This document shows, one piece after another, positions 19,916 to 31,889 of a stretch of 54,524 nucleotides of DNA; within the stretch, counting starts at the first letter, position 1, and each line of letters begins with the position of its first letter. This DNA comes from Atkinsonella hypoxylon. Its lineage: Eukaryota > Ascomycota > Sordariomycetes > Hypocreales > Clavicipitaceae. Made by a program: the position numbers and the translations under genes. The notes below the pieces were generated by a model. The model was not told where the DNA came from. It ran no database searches and saw nothing but the letters and a program-made list of their open reading frames with translations. The stretch spans positions 1 through 54,524 of the forward strand of contig JFHB01000204.1 in the NCBI GenBank assembly GCA_000729835.1. The letters run 5' to 3'.

Positions 19916-20079
19916 TGCTATAGGTTGCTATAACCTATCTACTAGCAACCAGGATACTATAGATTCCAATAGTGAATCTAGCAGTTCTAGTAGTGATAAT
20001 TCTTACGATTTAAATATAGAATCCACTACTAGTGATACTAGTACTACTAGTAATAATACCCCTTCTTTTAACTATTTAA

Positions 20080-20340
20080 ATAGAATAATTAAAAACTCCT
20101 TACTATACAATATAGGTTCTACCTATTATATAGTTAACAATAAGGCATTTTTTAGGACTTTTAAGCGTATAAAAAAGGGTAAAACCGCGCCTATTGCTAC
20201 TAGAGGAGGTTCTATTTATCCTAAAGAACAGGGAACTGCTGTATTCTAGGTACTAGTTAGTACAAATCTAGCTAAATATAGGCCTTTAGCTCTAAAGGAT
20301 GCTCTATATTGCCTAGGTTTAAATACCAACCTAATTAGTG
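20080..20340 (+). pseudogene. Copia-2 copy A protease region
   Basis: YYIVNNKAFF at about 20126-20152 stands where Copia proteases have WxxDSGAxx, with Asp and Gly mutated to Asn and Lys. LKDALYCLGLNTNLISGLKH at about 20296-20355 matches the block preceding GAG-pre-integrase (LxDVLYVPxLxxNLISxxxL). The segment 20355-20880 is a linker with the GAG-pre-integrase part. Confidence 0.7.
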
Positions 20341-20899
20341 GTCTAAAGCACTATTTAATAGGGGGCACTCTCCTTAGAAATCAGCTATTTCTAGCTAATA
20401 GAAGCTGCTGTAGGCTTCTAAATCCTAAAAAGCATAGTTTCTTCTTACAGCTTAAGGGGCAAGAGACCTCTAGAGTGTGTAAAAACTACGCAAATCTCTC
20501 TTATATAGGATTTACTAGTAATAAGTATAATAGCGGTTATAATACTAGTTATTCTATAGAGGTTTAAATCCCTTAACAGCCCAGTTTTAATCCAGAGGAA
20601 TATAGCTAAATTGAGGAATTATCTAATTTTAAAGAAGATAATACTAATAACAATGCTATAGAGCTATTAGCCCTAGTTCCTAAACGGGCTCCTAGTTAGA
20701 TTCCTTCTAATAATAGGGATTTAGAAGGTCTAAATCCTAAGTTGCTAGATATTAGAGGAAATAGCCGTCTAGATCCCTTAAACGAGGCCTGTAGTTCTTA
20801 AGAGATCTAGCAAGATAGGGAGCAACAGGAAGCTAGCTTTAATGATAATTCTAGTAGTAATTCTCCTATTACTGCTTCTTCTTCCTATAAGAAGCTCCT

Positions 20900-22040
20900 A
20901 GAATTAGCTGCTACTTAGCACGTTAGATTAGGGCATATAGGACTCCCTTTACTAAAGAAGACTGCTTCTATTACTAAAGGTATTCCTAATTTTACAAAAA
21001 TTAAGGAAAAGGATTTTAACTGCCTAGCTTGCAACTAAGCTAAAACTATTAGAAGACCTAATAAGTATACTATTCCTAACCCCCCTAGATGTTTAGATAT
21101 TATAGAGGGAGATACCGTTAAAATAGAGCCTATACTACACAATAAGAGGCCTCTAGTTCTTTTTCTAATTAATAGAAAATTATAGTATAAGTGGTCTTTT
21201 AATCTAGCTAATAAAGAGGGTTCTACTCTCTATAGCTATATTAAAGGCTTCTTTAAGGAATTAAAAAACTAGTATAACTGCTACCCTAAACACCTTTATT
21301 TTAATAGTAGTACAGAAATTAATACTAAGTTATAAGCTTAGCTATCTTCTAAGGGTATTTACTTTAGTATCTCTTACCTCTATATTTATAAACAGAATAA
21401 GCTAATAGAGAGAGCTATAAGGGTACTTCTAGACCGTTTACGTGCTACTCTACAGTAGTTACAATTACCTCTATATCTATAGTCTTACATCCTTCCTACT
21501 ATAGTGGATTTAGTTAATACTACTGCAAATAGTACTAAACCACTAAGTCCTAAACAGCTATATCTAGCTAATTTAGAGCCTTCTAAGACCTATAAGCCTA
21601 ATTTTACTAAAATAAGGGCTATAGGCTTCTATTGTGAAGTTCTAATTCCTTTAGAACAATAATCTAGGTTGCAGAAGCTAGCTAAAAGAACTATTCCTAG
21701 TAGACTTTTAGCTACGCTAGGTTCTAATGTATATCTAATATATATCCCCTCTAAACAAGCTGTTATAAAGACTAGCTTCGTTAAAATTATAGAAGGAATA
21801 GGTCCTATTTTACAGGGCATCCTTAAGGTTCCTATTAGTTCTATAGTAGATAATCCTTTAGAGGGAGAAATCGATAATCAGCAGTTAGTAGATAATTATA
21901 CTCCTAAGTATCCTTATTCTAGTTATCTAGATGTGCTGAATTATCCACTAGAACCTATAGAAAATCAAGCTCTTCTACTAAGCAACTCTATAGAAGCTGT
22001 AAAGGCCCCTAAAGCCCCTATACCTATAGAAGCCCCTTAG
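20900..22040 (+). pseudogene. Copia-2 copy A integrase and C-terminal region
   Basis: The N-terminal zinc-binding domain is almost intact: HVRLGHIGLPLL at 20919-20954, then CLAC at 21021-21032 (HHCC). The catalytic core follows with DIIEGDTVKI near 21090-21125 and NKLIERAIRVLLDRLRATLQ near 21400-21460, the block holding the catalytic Glu. The C-terminal part, from 21560, reads KPLSPKQLYLANLEPSKTYK. From 21669 the frame stays open 123 codons to 22040 (QKLAKRTIPSRLLATLGSNV), the longest open stretch in the window. It is followed by a linker rich in Pro, Ala, Ile and Glu. Confidence 0.85.
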
Positions 22041-22189
22041 GCTAATATAGAACCTATAGAAGCTAAAGCTAATGCTAATGCTATAGATTTAGATAGAGAC
22101 ATATTTTCCTTAATTAAGGATCTATGCTTTAAGGCTAGGACTAAAGCAGCTATTACTTCTAATAGTAAGGATGAACTTCTTAATACGTA

Positions 22190-23060
22190 GAAGTAAGCCC
22201 TAAAAAGCTCTGCTAAGCAGCATTAGATAGAAGCTACTTATAGCGAATTTAAGCAGCTATTAGCTGCTGGAACCTTTAAATTTATAGGGAAAGACTAAGT
22301 ACCTAAGGGCTGAAGAGTTCTAAAGAATAGGCTTATTTATAGGCTAAAAAAGGATAAAGAAAATAATCCTATAAAATATAAGGCCCGCCTTGTTGCTAAG
22401 GGATTTATGCAAATAGAAGATTAAGACTATCTAGAGACCTTTACTGCAACTAGTATTCCTTCTAGCTAGCGTATATTATTAGCTCTTGCAGCTTTTAATA
22501 ACTAAGAAGTTAAGCAAATCGACTTTATAGGAGCGTTTTTAAATAGCAAGCTAAAAGAAGCTATTTATATAGAAATCCTAGATAGATTCGTTGAATTTAC
22601 AGAGCAAGCATTACTATTAGTAGCTAAGCTACTAAAAAGCTGTAATTACAAGCCCTCTAAAGAGCAAGTAATTAAGCTAGAAAAATCCCTCTATAGTCTA
22701 AAGTAAAGTCCTAGAGAATAGCAGCAAATTCTAATAGAATTACTTTAAAAGCATAGATTTAAACCTCTTATATTAGACCCAGCAGTCTTTTATAACCTAT
22801 CTATATCTATATATATTGCTACTTATGTAGATAACTGTCTTCTAATTAGGCCTAATTTACGATATATTAATAAGCTTAAAAAGCTACTAAATCAAGCTTA
22901 TCCAATAGAAGATAGAGGACTAGTAGAATTCTTTCTAGGTGTATAAATCACCTATAATAGGTCTAAAAGGTCTATTAAAATCCACTAATCTTAATATATC
23001 CTTAAAGCCCTAGAAAGATTCAAAATGCTAAATGCTAAGCTAGCTTCTATCCCTATACAG
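22190..23060 (+). pseudogene. Copia-2 copy A reverse transcriptase
   Basis: The domain has the usual Copia blocks: LIYRLKKDKENNPIKYKARL then VAKGFMQIED (about 22330-22420), QIDFIGAFLNSKLKEAIYIE (about 22515-22575), VIKLEKSLYSLK and SPREWQ-like (about 22670-22725, W as TAG). The catalytic YVDD is read as YVDN at 22824-22835; copy B also reads YVDN. LVEFFLGV at about 22921 ends the domain. One TGA stop occurs near 22311, rare in this window. Confidence 0.9.
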
Positions 23061-23099
23061 CTGGGGATTCTAAAGCAACTAGTTACAAAACTCCTCTTA

Positions 23100-23830
23100 A
23101 AAACCGATTATAAGCTTTATTAGAGCATAATAGGCACTATAATGTACCTTATGTTGCTAACTAGGGCTAATATTGCTTTTTCCGTTTAGTGGCTATTAAC
23201 CTTCCTAGCTAAGCCCTATATAGAGCACCTAAATGCCTCTAAGCACCTCCTAAGGTACTTAAGTAGTACTAGAAGCTTTGCTATTATTTATAAGCGTTCT
23301 AGTCTACACTCTATAGGGTCTTCTTCTAAAGCTTCTAGCTCTAAAGAAGTACTTAAGACCCTCCTTAGTTATTGCAATAGCGATTTTACTGGTGATAAAG
23401 TCTCTTCTAAATCAACCTATGCTTATCTATATAAGCTAGCTAGTAGACCTATTAGCTAGAAATTAAAGAAAGCTAGTACTATTGCTCTTTCTACATTAGA
23501 AGTAGAGTCTAATGTATTATCTAAAGCTATTAGGGAATTAGAGTAGCTCTACAGCCTTTTTAAGGAGATAAAGCTGCCTTTAACCCCTTCTATTCCTATT
23601 AGGTATAATAATTAAGGCGCTATAGTTACTGCTTACAACTTAACGTTGTATAGTAGAACTAAGCACACTCTTTTAAAGTTTAACTACATTAGGGAAAAGA
23701 TTTATAAAGGTATAGCTAAGGTTAGTTATATTAATACAAATTAGATGCTAGCAGATAGCCTAACTAAGCCTCTTGCTATTTAAAAGCATTAACAATTTAT
23801 TAAGTTACTAGAGCTTTCTAGCTAGCTTAT
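23100..23830 (+). pseudogene. Copia-2 copy A connection and RNase H
   Basis: GTIMYLMLLTRANIAFSVQW (about 23132-23190) is the Copia block GxLxYLxxxTRPDIAFAV. RNase H residues are seen in SYCNSDFTGDKVSSKSTYAY (23363-23425, first catalytic Asp present), EVESNVLSKAIREL (23500-23545, family form EAExxAxxxAxxEx) and SRTKHTLLKFNYIRE (23650-23695, family form KHIxIxxHFIRE). The last part, MLADSLTKPL (23747-23778), is the usual pol C-terminus. Bases 23831-24075 are an A-rich 3' untranslated region ending in the polypurine tract AGAGGGAG. Confidence 0.9.
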
Positions 23831-24075
23831 AAAAGCAACAAAAATACTTAAAAAATCAAAAAGCAACAAAAAAACAGTTAAAAATCGAAAACAATAAAAA
23901 CAATTAACAACAACTAGTTATATTCAACTATAACTACCCTGGAATTGCTGGAATTAGTTATGTTATTTAGTTCTGTTATTAGTACTGTATTTCGTTAGTT
24001 AATTCTAACTTAGATATCCTTTAAAGGAGCTAAGTTGCTTATAGAACTAGTTACTTCTCATATTTCTAGAGGGAG

Positions 24076-24374
24076 TGTTAAAAATAAGCTACCCTATATA
24101 GCCTATTTTTATACTTGCTAGTTGCCTGTTAGTTGCTCTATTACGTAACTCTAACTAGGTCTTATTACGTTGATTTTTAGTAGAGATATCGCTGTTACTA
24201 GATGCGAAACATCTAGAATCGACTAAGGTAAAGTTGCCTAACCTATAGTTAACTTTAACAGCGATTTTCTCTACAACTAGCAATAGTAGAAATTCAAGAA
24301 GTATACCATTTGAAAGCTAAGAATTAGAGCTATTTAATAGTATAATTGTTGAATAGGGTTGCTTATAAGGGTTG
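24076..24374 (+). repeat. Copia-2 copy A 3' LTR, piece 1 of 3
   Basis: It starts TGTTAAAAATAAGC directly after AGAGGGAG and is broken by Copia-1 copy 2 at the duplicated GGTTG. Pieces at 30691-31055 and 49371-49410 complete it to 704 bp, against 698 bp for each LTR of copy B. Confidence 0.95.
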
Positions 24375-24689
24375 TGTCGACAGACCAAGGGTCTAATTTA
24401 TACTCCTTCGAGTCGGTCCTATGACTAATTCACTAGTGCACTAGTATTTACATCAAAGAGGTTCAAATTTAGTTATTTAGGAGTTGTATCTAACTAGCAA
24501 AAGAGGCTACATTATATACCCTGTTGGATGCCTTATATGCCTTAGGTATAGTGTTATATTAAGGGGAAATTAAGGGGTATTAGCAACCCTAATGTAAGTG
24601 GGGACTAGTGTGCAGATGTAACTAATTAGCAGTTGTATCTACCTATATAGGTGCTAGAATTATACAATAGAGTTATAACAATTCTAACA
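24375..24689 (-). repeat. Copia-1 copy 2, 3' LTR (315 bp)
   Basis: Left border TGTCGACAGACC, right border CTAACA next to the purine run on the minus strand. The outer (left) end keeps TCGAGTCGGTCC almost unmutated, while the inner end is AT-rich. Confidence 0.95.
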
Positions 24690-24779
24690 CTAGCAGTCTC
24701 TCTTTTTATTGTGCTAGTAGAGTAACTTTAACAGTTATAGTAATAACAAAATAGATTAAAGGAATAAGTAACAATAAAT

Positions 24780-25410
24780 CTAATATTCTTCTGCATTAAT
24801 TTATAGGTCTCTTTACCTAGCCTTCTACCTATATATTAGCCTTATTGTTGTTAATAAAGGATTTAAGAGTCTTATTTAGCGTTACTTTTGTTATTAAATT
24901 AGCGATATTATCTTTGCTGTTAATCTAATAGATTTTGTCGATTTTACGCCTTTTATATAATTAATGTAGCGCTATAATGTTAATTATTAATCTCTTTTCC
25001 TTTATTGTACTAAGCTTTATAAGGCATTTATACAATAAGAATAAATCTATATAGACTACTAGTAGAATTAGCAGTATCTATAGCTGCTTTATTACTATAT
25101 TTAACGTAGTGCTAATAGCATATAATATATCTATGCCTTACACTATACTGTATAGTTCTAATGCAAGCGCGCTCCTTATAACTCTCTTGCTTTTAATAGA
25201 GCTATATATAATAATATTGCCTTTTATTATAAATTTAGCGTTCTCTTTATAAGCTCCTTTATTGCCTAGAATAATTATATATTCTATCTAGAAGCTTAAA
25301 TCTTTATTGTTTATAAAGGATCTATTAATAAATATATATAATTTAGTAGAGAGAAGGTCTATTAAAATGTATTGTAATCTATAGGTTTAGTTATTAATCT
25401 GCTATTAAAG
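24780..25410 (-). pseudogene. Copia-1 copy 2 RNase H
   Basis: Mirror of 11010-11640. The same motif blocks are present with a partly different set of C/T and G/A changes; no frame is intact. Confidence 0.8.
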
Positions 25411-25739
25411 CCTCTTATTTAGTTATTTAATATTATTAATTATAATATCTTGCTGTTATACAGCAACAAAAAGGTTAAATACAGCTTCTAGTTAATAGAT
25501 TATAGTAATATACACACTGCAGGCTTATTGCTTAATATACTATTGTTTTATTAAATCTATATTAACACTAGTAGTATTAATAGGTTAAATCCTTTTGCTT
25601 TAACCTTTCTAGTAAAGAGTTAAAGTACTGTTATTAGATTTAGTTAATATATATTCGTTAAAAATTAGTAGCGTTTCTGCTGTTAAGCTCTACTTTAGCT
25701 TTACAGTAAAATTAGCCTTCTGCAATTTAGATTCCTTAC

Positions 25740-26410
25740 AGTTAAAGAAGGTTTTATTGCTTAGTTCTAGTGTATTATTAGTCTATATTCTAACGATTCT
25801 AAAGCAATTCTTATTGTTTAATATTAGTAAGTAGGGGTTATATATTAACGTAACTATACTTAAATTGTTACAGTAGTAGTAGAAGTATATAGACTACTAA
25901 TGTATACCTACTTTAGCGATTCTATATAGAGGCTTAATTACTTCTATTACTGTATTATAGGGATATAGATATTTAATTTAGTTAGGAAGTTATACAATAA
26001 TCGATCTATTTAAATTAGTGTTATATTATATATAAGCCTATATAATATTGTAGATCTATAAGACAATATTGCGTTTTTAGAGAGATAGAGCTAGTGCTAT
26101 AATTAAGCGTTAACTAGCTTATTGAATTGTTAAGGATTGCGTTAAAATCGATAATTTATTGCTGTTATTATATCCTTAAATAACTAGTTTTAACTTCTTA
26201 TATAGTAATATAGTTCCTTTTCCTTTAACTTCTTAAACTATATAAGATTTAAAGATATAGTTATTATATATAGTAGAGTTAAATTTAATAAATTAAAAGA
26301 TATCTTTAGCTAATAGTGCATTAATTTTAGCTTAGTTAAATGCCTTAAATAGAGCACCTTTTACTATAATCTTATTGTCTTTCCTTAGTTATATAGCTAA
26401 GTTATAGTTT
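25740..26410 (-). pseudogene. Copia-1 copy 2 reverse transcriptase
   Basis: Mirror of 10010-10680 with the SPTIQ and QRLIVALALSL blocks recognisable on the minus strand. The catalytic pair is again Asn-Asn rather than Asp-Asp. Inactive. Confidence 0.8.
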
Positions 26411-26649
26411 ACTGTTTCTTTTATAGAAAGGAAAATTTTATTGCTAGATTTATATAGTAATATATAAGTAGAATTAATATTACTACTAGGATTAAGATTA
26501 TAAGGACTACTAGCAGTTAGGCTAGAAACAGTAATATATCTATTTAGTTTATTGTTAAAAGTAGAGGAATTTTATATAGAATTAATTAGAACAGGAAAAG
26601 GGTTCTTTCTTAGTCTTCTAGAACCTCTTTTTTATATTAGATTTAGATT

Positions 26650-27560
26650 AATTAGTTATTTTGCCTTTAGGGGTCTTTCTCTCTTCTTTAGTAGAATAGA
26701 ATTACTTTTAGGTAGGGATTTTATATTGCTTTTATTAGGTGTAACGTTAGAAACAGCAGAATAATTGTTAGATTTATTGTTATTATAGTAGTAGGGTTTT
26801 ACAATAGTTATATAAAAACGAATAGAGCTGTAAGGCATTTATATAGTGCACTCCTTGCTATCTATAGCAAGCAGCTTATAGAGGCCTTACTAGCCTTCTT
26901 TTTTACGCTATATATACACTTCTAACTGCAGAGGCAGTAAATATATAAGTGTTATATTTAGGCTGTTGTAGAAGGTAAGGGCATTATAAATTTGTCTTTA
27001 TACTAGGCACTTTTAGGCTTTATTAGTAGCTTTATATAGAATTAAAGCTTATTATATTACAGAAAGGCTTAAAGGTAAATTATCTGTTATATAGAGGTAG
27101 GAACTAAAGACTAGTAATATAGATATAAGACTATTAGGTTCAGCAGAATTATTAACAGCTTTAATAGCTATCTAAAGCTTTTAATCCTTTATAATACTAG
27201 TATTAGTGCCTAATTTATTGTTAATAATGTTGTAAGCTCTTTATAATAAGCTATAGTACTATTTAACTTTACTAATGCTATTGTAGGCTTTAATAGGAAC
27301 TTTATTAACATTAATGGACAATATTTATATATAATAGCGGAATTTAGTAGATATAAAGTTCTTTTTAGTATTGTAAACTATCTAGTTAGAAGGGCCTAAA
27401 TAGGTATTAATCTAGCATTCTTTTAACGCATTCTAGATATCTTATGCTTTCTGCTTTTAGGGTTCTAGAAAGTAGGCTGCCTAGAATAAGGTTGCAGAAT
27501 TAATAACGTAAAGAATAGAGCTACTGTTTAGATGTATAATATTAACAATAATTTTGTAGT
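26650..27560 (-). pseudogene. Copia-1 copy 2 integrase
   Basis: Mirror of 8860-9770. The C-terminal 61 codons (26838 down to 26656) remain open. Compared with copy 1 this stretch differs by seven residues, every one explained by a single transition, which shows independent mutation of the two copies. Confidence 0.8.
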
Positions 27561-27859
27561 TAAAGTTATAGTTATCTTTTAATGTAAATTGGAATTAACT
27601 AGGTAATTTACTGTTAAGTTAGTAGTAGTAGCAGACTTATATAATTTTATTAATAGCGCTATTGTTACTAATATCTTCTTCTGTATATTGTAGAATCTTC
27701 GTTAATTATTGTATAGAGAGATACCTAAATTAACGATAAAGTTAACAGATTTACTTTTCTAATAAGAAGAATATAGCTACTTCTGTAGCTTCTAGAGTTT
27801 ACTATAGATATCCCTATTTCTAGATAATAGAAACCTTTTAATTGCCTTAAATTAGTACG

Positions 27860-30070
27860 TTTTTAAGGTTGTTAAGCTTTATATACATCTTATCTATATT
27901 ATTAATGCTGTATAGGAACAGGGTGCTTATATTAATTATATAGAATGTAATTAGGCTAAAGACTATTAAAACTATAATAAAGCCTATTAAAGTTGCTAAT
28001 CTTGCGCTAAATGTAATTATATAGTGTTAATTAGATAAATTTATCTTTAATAAAGGCATTTTCTTTACTAGTGCCTATACTTAGTTAATTCTAGCTATTA
28101 ATACTCCTGCTGCTCTAGTGTTAAGTAAGATACCTCTAAATGTCTTACTAAAATAACGTTCTTCTAATATATAAGATAATAAATATAATAAGGGATCTAT
28201 AGGATTTAATTAATCTTCTATAAATAGGTCTTCCTTATATAGAGTATACTAGTAGGCTTCTTCCTTAAGGTTCTAGAAGATAGCTCTATTATCTATAGTT
28301 GCAGTATTAGTAAAGAATTATATAATTATTAGCTAAGGAGCTTTTCCTTTATTAGCTGTATTAGATTCTTTAATAAATGCCTTACTTATATCCTAAGTAT
28401 TATTAGAACTATTATTCTATATAGGTTTATTTAGTCCTTTATAAGCCTATAGATAGGCTCTAAATTTGCTGTCTAAAGGAGAGGTTCTATACTTCTTATT
28501 ATTCTACTATCTTTACTGTACTTCTTAACGCTCTTTTTTACTGTACTTTATTAACTAATATTCTTCTTTTCTATAGATAAAGCAGTATTATTTTTAGGTC
28601 TTACTTCTGCTACAGCTAAGGTCTCTTAAACGTTAATATTAACAGTCTATATAAAGAGCTTTATTATTAATATTAAGTTAGTTAAATCTAATGTAGAATT
28701 AGCTAATTTCCTTCTATACTTCTATAATACTAATTAACTTTTGTAGGTTGCTAATAAGCTCTTAGAATATTGCATTAGTTGTAAATATAGCTTAGCTATA
28801 TTTAGGGATACCTTTAACTGCTTAAAGAGTCTATTTAATAAGTTTAAAATTATCTATAAAAGGGTTAAAAAGGCTGTTATTAATATCTTAAAGGTTCTAG
28901 ATTATTATATTAAGGCAGTTAAGTATAGATTTATTAGGGTTCTTAGCAATTATATTGTGCAATATAATACTGTTCTATCTTTAACAATAGAACTGCTTAT
29001 TAGTTAGGGTCTTAAAGTGTTATTTAACGATTTTAACTATTTAGTTAAAGGTGTAATTTATCCTTATATTTATTGCAATTGTTGTAAGGTAGAATTTATA
29101 TACTTTACCTGTTAGCATTACTAGAAATGCCTTTATTATTGCTAGTTCTAAGAAATTAAGTTGTTAGTATAGGTCTTTAAGAATAACTACTTTTAGTATA
29201 ATAAAATTAAATATATTACTGCTATATTTATTGCTTTTCTTATAGATCTTTATAAGGTTAAGGACTTTCTTTATATTAGTTTAAGAAGGATCTATTATAG
29301 AAGGAAGTAATAGTTATACTACTAGAAGTAGAAGAAATCTTATATTCTATAGTGAAGAGAGAGAAGGTAGTATTTCTACTAATATACCTATTAGATTACT
29401 AGGTATACTTAACAAAAGTAATAAAGAGAGTGCTAGAGGTATAGAAGAGAGGTTCTATAAAGAAGATTAAGGCTTTTTTACTGTAGATATAGGTTCTACA
29501 TCTAGGTGTAGATTTAAGTGGAATTTGCCTAATATTACTTATTTATTAATCTCTTCTTCTAGCTATATAGATTATTTCTCTTTCTATAGCACTCTTTTAA
29601 GGGAATTAGCAATTTAGCTGCTGCTTCTGCCTATATAGACTCTATATTTACGTAGTAAATTGTATAACGCTTTAATAATTAGAGTAAAAGCTCTTTAAAA
29701 TAGGTCTTTATTCTAGTTATAGAAGTTAAATTTAAAGTTCTTTTATTATTCCTAATCTCTAAATCTTTAATCTTTATAAAGGTTAATTATAAAGGTAATT
29801 CTATTATTTAGATTAGTAGTAGTAGTAGTTTCTAGGTTAATTTTATATATTAAGTTCTAATCTATTAATAGAAGTTTCTAATACTTTTAAAGTTATTCTA
29901 GAAGCTTATTAGGTTGTAGTTATTGCTTAAATTCTTATAAATCTGCCTAGAGTTATTATAAACTTATTGTATTAGATAAGATTAAGTAGTATAGAAAGAG
30001 AAAGTAGGTATAACAGAATTAGTATAAAGATAGAGAGATTTAGCTAGCTTTTAGCTAAGTTCTAAGATAG
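27860..30070 (-). pseudogene. Copia-1 copy 2 gag and protease region
   Basis: Mirror of 6350-8560: gag from about 30070 down to 28520, with the decayed zinc knuckle at its end, then protease down to 27860. The conserved DTG is lost. 30071-30370 is leader without coding features. Confidence 0.55.
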
Positions 30071-30370
30071 TTAAAGAAGTTAAATCCTGTAGTATTAGCT
30101 GCTAAGGGTTCTAGCTAGTAATTTAATTCCTTAGGAGTTTAATATTAATAATTAGTTAAACTAAAACGTTATTGTAAGTAAATATAACTTAGTAACTAAG
30201 TAATTATAAAGATATCCCTTCCTTTAGCACGCTTTACTAGTTACATTAGCCGCTAAGGGTTCTAGCTAATAGTATTACATCTCTTCTTACTAAATCTAGC
30301 TAATCTATAGTTAGTTGTACTAATCTCTTTAGTTGTACTAAAGACTTCTAGTTAAGCAACTATTAATTAG

Positions 30371-30685
30371 TGTTAATAGACTAAGGGTTTAATTTATACT
30401 CCTTTAAGTTAGTTCTATAACTAATTCACTAGTGCACTAGTATTTATATTAAAGAGGTTTAAATTTAGTTATTTAGGAGTTATATCTAACCAGCAAAAGA
30501 GGCTACATTATATACCCTGTTAGATGCCTTATATGCCTTAGGTATAGTGTTGTGTTAAGGGGGAATTAAGGGGTATTAGCAACCCTAATGTAAGTGGGAA
30601 CTAGTGTGTAGATGCAACCAATCAGCGGTTGTATCCACCTACGCAGGTGCCGGAATCGCACGATAGAGTCATAACGATTCCAACA
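30371..30685 (-). repeat. Copia-1 copy 2, 5' LTR (315 bp)
   Basis: On the minus strand it starts TGTTGGAATCG at 30685. The outer (right) half keeps CAGCGGTTG, CTACGCAGGTGCCGG and ATCGCACGATAG, whereas the inner half is AT-converted. Confidence 0.95.
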
Positions 30686-30690
30686 GGTTG

Positions 30691-31055
30691 CTTGTTATTA
30701 GTAGAATTTGTTAAATTGTGTATATAGGCGTCTCGTTTGTATAGCTGTAAGTCGATTTTTTTGTTTTTATATAGTAAATCTTTTTGCGGAAATTATAAAG
30801 TAGCCTACGAGCCCCTTCTAGCAACTACAGCCTGCCAATATAGTTAGTAGGTCTATAAGGGACTAGAAAGATTCGAGATCCTACTCTCACCAAGTTCGTT
30901 ACAACGCTCTTAATATAAAGATACCACTATTATAGTTATCTATTGCCTCTACGTGATCTATACTATACACTACAGCTTAATTTAGGCTGCTGCTGCTTCC
31001 ACTACGTGATAATTGCTAGGAGCAATTACAGGTGCTAAATATAAGAGACCACTAC
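30691..31055 (+). repeat. Copia-2 copy A 3' LTR, piece 2 of 3
   Basis: It continues piece 1 after removal of Copia-1 copy 2 and one GGTTG, and matches the LTRs of copy B at 37090-36760 and 44740-44410 (reverse complement). It ends at CCACTAC, where Gypsy-2 is inserted with duplication ACTAC. Confidence 0.95.
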
Positions 31056-31298
31056 TGTTACAGTGGGATCCGACGTAGGTTTGTCGGAAGTAACGATAGG
31101 TTGTCGGATTCAACAGGTTATATAATAATTCGTAAGAGGAGTTGTAAGAGCTTCTGTGAGGAGCATCTAGTAATAGTGTTCTAGTGAATAATAGTTAATT
31201 ATTTAATCTAACTACCTAAGTGTTGCTTTTAACTACTTATATATAATTGCAGTTATGTGCACTAGTAATCTATAGGTCTATAGGATTATTCTGTAATA
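31056..31298 (-). repeat. Gypsy-2 copy 1, 3' LTR (243 bp)
   Basis: On the + strand it reads TGTTACAGTGGGATCC at the outer left end and CTGTAATA at the inner end. The first 80 bases are hardly mutated (GTCGGAAGTAACG, TTGTCGGATTC), the rest progressively more. Confidence 0.95.
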
Positions 31299-31889
31299 AG
31301 TGCTGCCTCTACAAAAAAGATTAGCTATTCTAGCTGTTCTAAAAATTAATTATTAGTTATTAGAAAGCGTATTAGATTGAACTAAATAACTTATTAATCT
31401 AGCTATTATAAAAGGCGCAGAAAGGTAGTTGTTATTTTATTATGTAAGCACGCATTGTTGTTATTATAGTGCAATCTGTAGCGTAAGTTGCTATATTTAT
31501 ACATTTTTCTCTATGCACTTACAATGCTTAAATTACACTTATAATCTAGTAACTATTAAATCTATATATTAAATTAACAGATTTCCTTAAACCTAATAGA
31601 GCGTTAAAGCTTATTCTATAACCTATATATAAGTGAAGTTGCGCAAAATTATCTTAAACAATATTAAATCCTATAAATTAATTTTTATATAATAAAGCTA
31701 ATTTATTAAATCTATATAGTACATTTTGTATATAAGATTGTTCTATATAGTATTAAAAGCATTAAAAATTAATCTATATTAAAGCTAATTTTCTATTAAA
31801 TCCCTTTAGTGTATTTCTCTATATATATACAGCCTATTCTAATCCTTAGGCATTAGTAATAGCAGTAAATTGTTAGTTAGTTATAGTAA
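31299..31889 (-). other. Gypsy-2 3' untranslated region, no gene
   Basis: AT-rich sequence between ORF3 and the 3' LTR. No frame or repeat structure stands out. Confidence 0.5.

Larger units (their letters stand above)
17665..24075 (+). mobile_element. Copia-2 copy A: internal region of a large Copia element
   Basis: Contains primer site, a leader of about 920 bp, gag, protease, integrase, RT, RNase H and polypurine tract, collinear with copy B on the opposite strand (44364 down to 37411, with TRIM copy 2 removed). Its 5' LTR is missing and replaced by the SMART LTR; its 3' LTR is present in three pieces (24076-24374, 30691-31055, 49371-49410). On the right it is bordered by CTTAT and a Copia-2 fragment (copy C), the probable target. 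It is mutated much less than Copia-1 or the Gypsy elements, keeping one frame open for 123 codons at 21669-22040. Confidence 0.9.
24375..30685 (-). mobile_element. Copia-1 copy 2: complete 6311-bp Copia element
   Basis: Same length and structure as copy 1, on the opposite strand. LTRs lie at 24375-24689 and 30371-30685, and the target duplication GGTTG occurs at 24370-24374 and 30686-30690. Domains at mirrored positions: zinc knuckle about 28540-28595, protease 27860-28150, integrase 26650-27560, RT 25740-26410, RNase H 24780-25410. The integrase C-terminus reads MPYSSIRFYITIVKPYYY (from 26838 leftward), slightly closer to the family form than in copy 1. It is nested in the 3' LTR of Copia-2 copy A and so is younger than that insertion. 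Confidence 0.95.
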
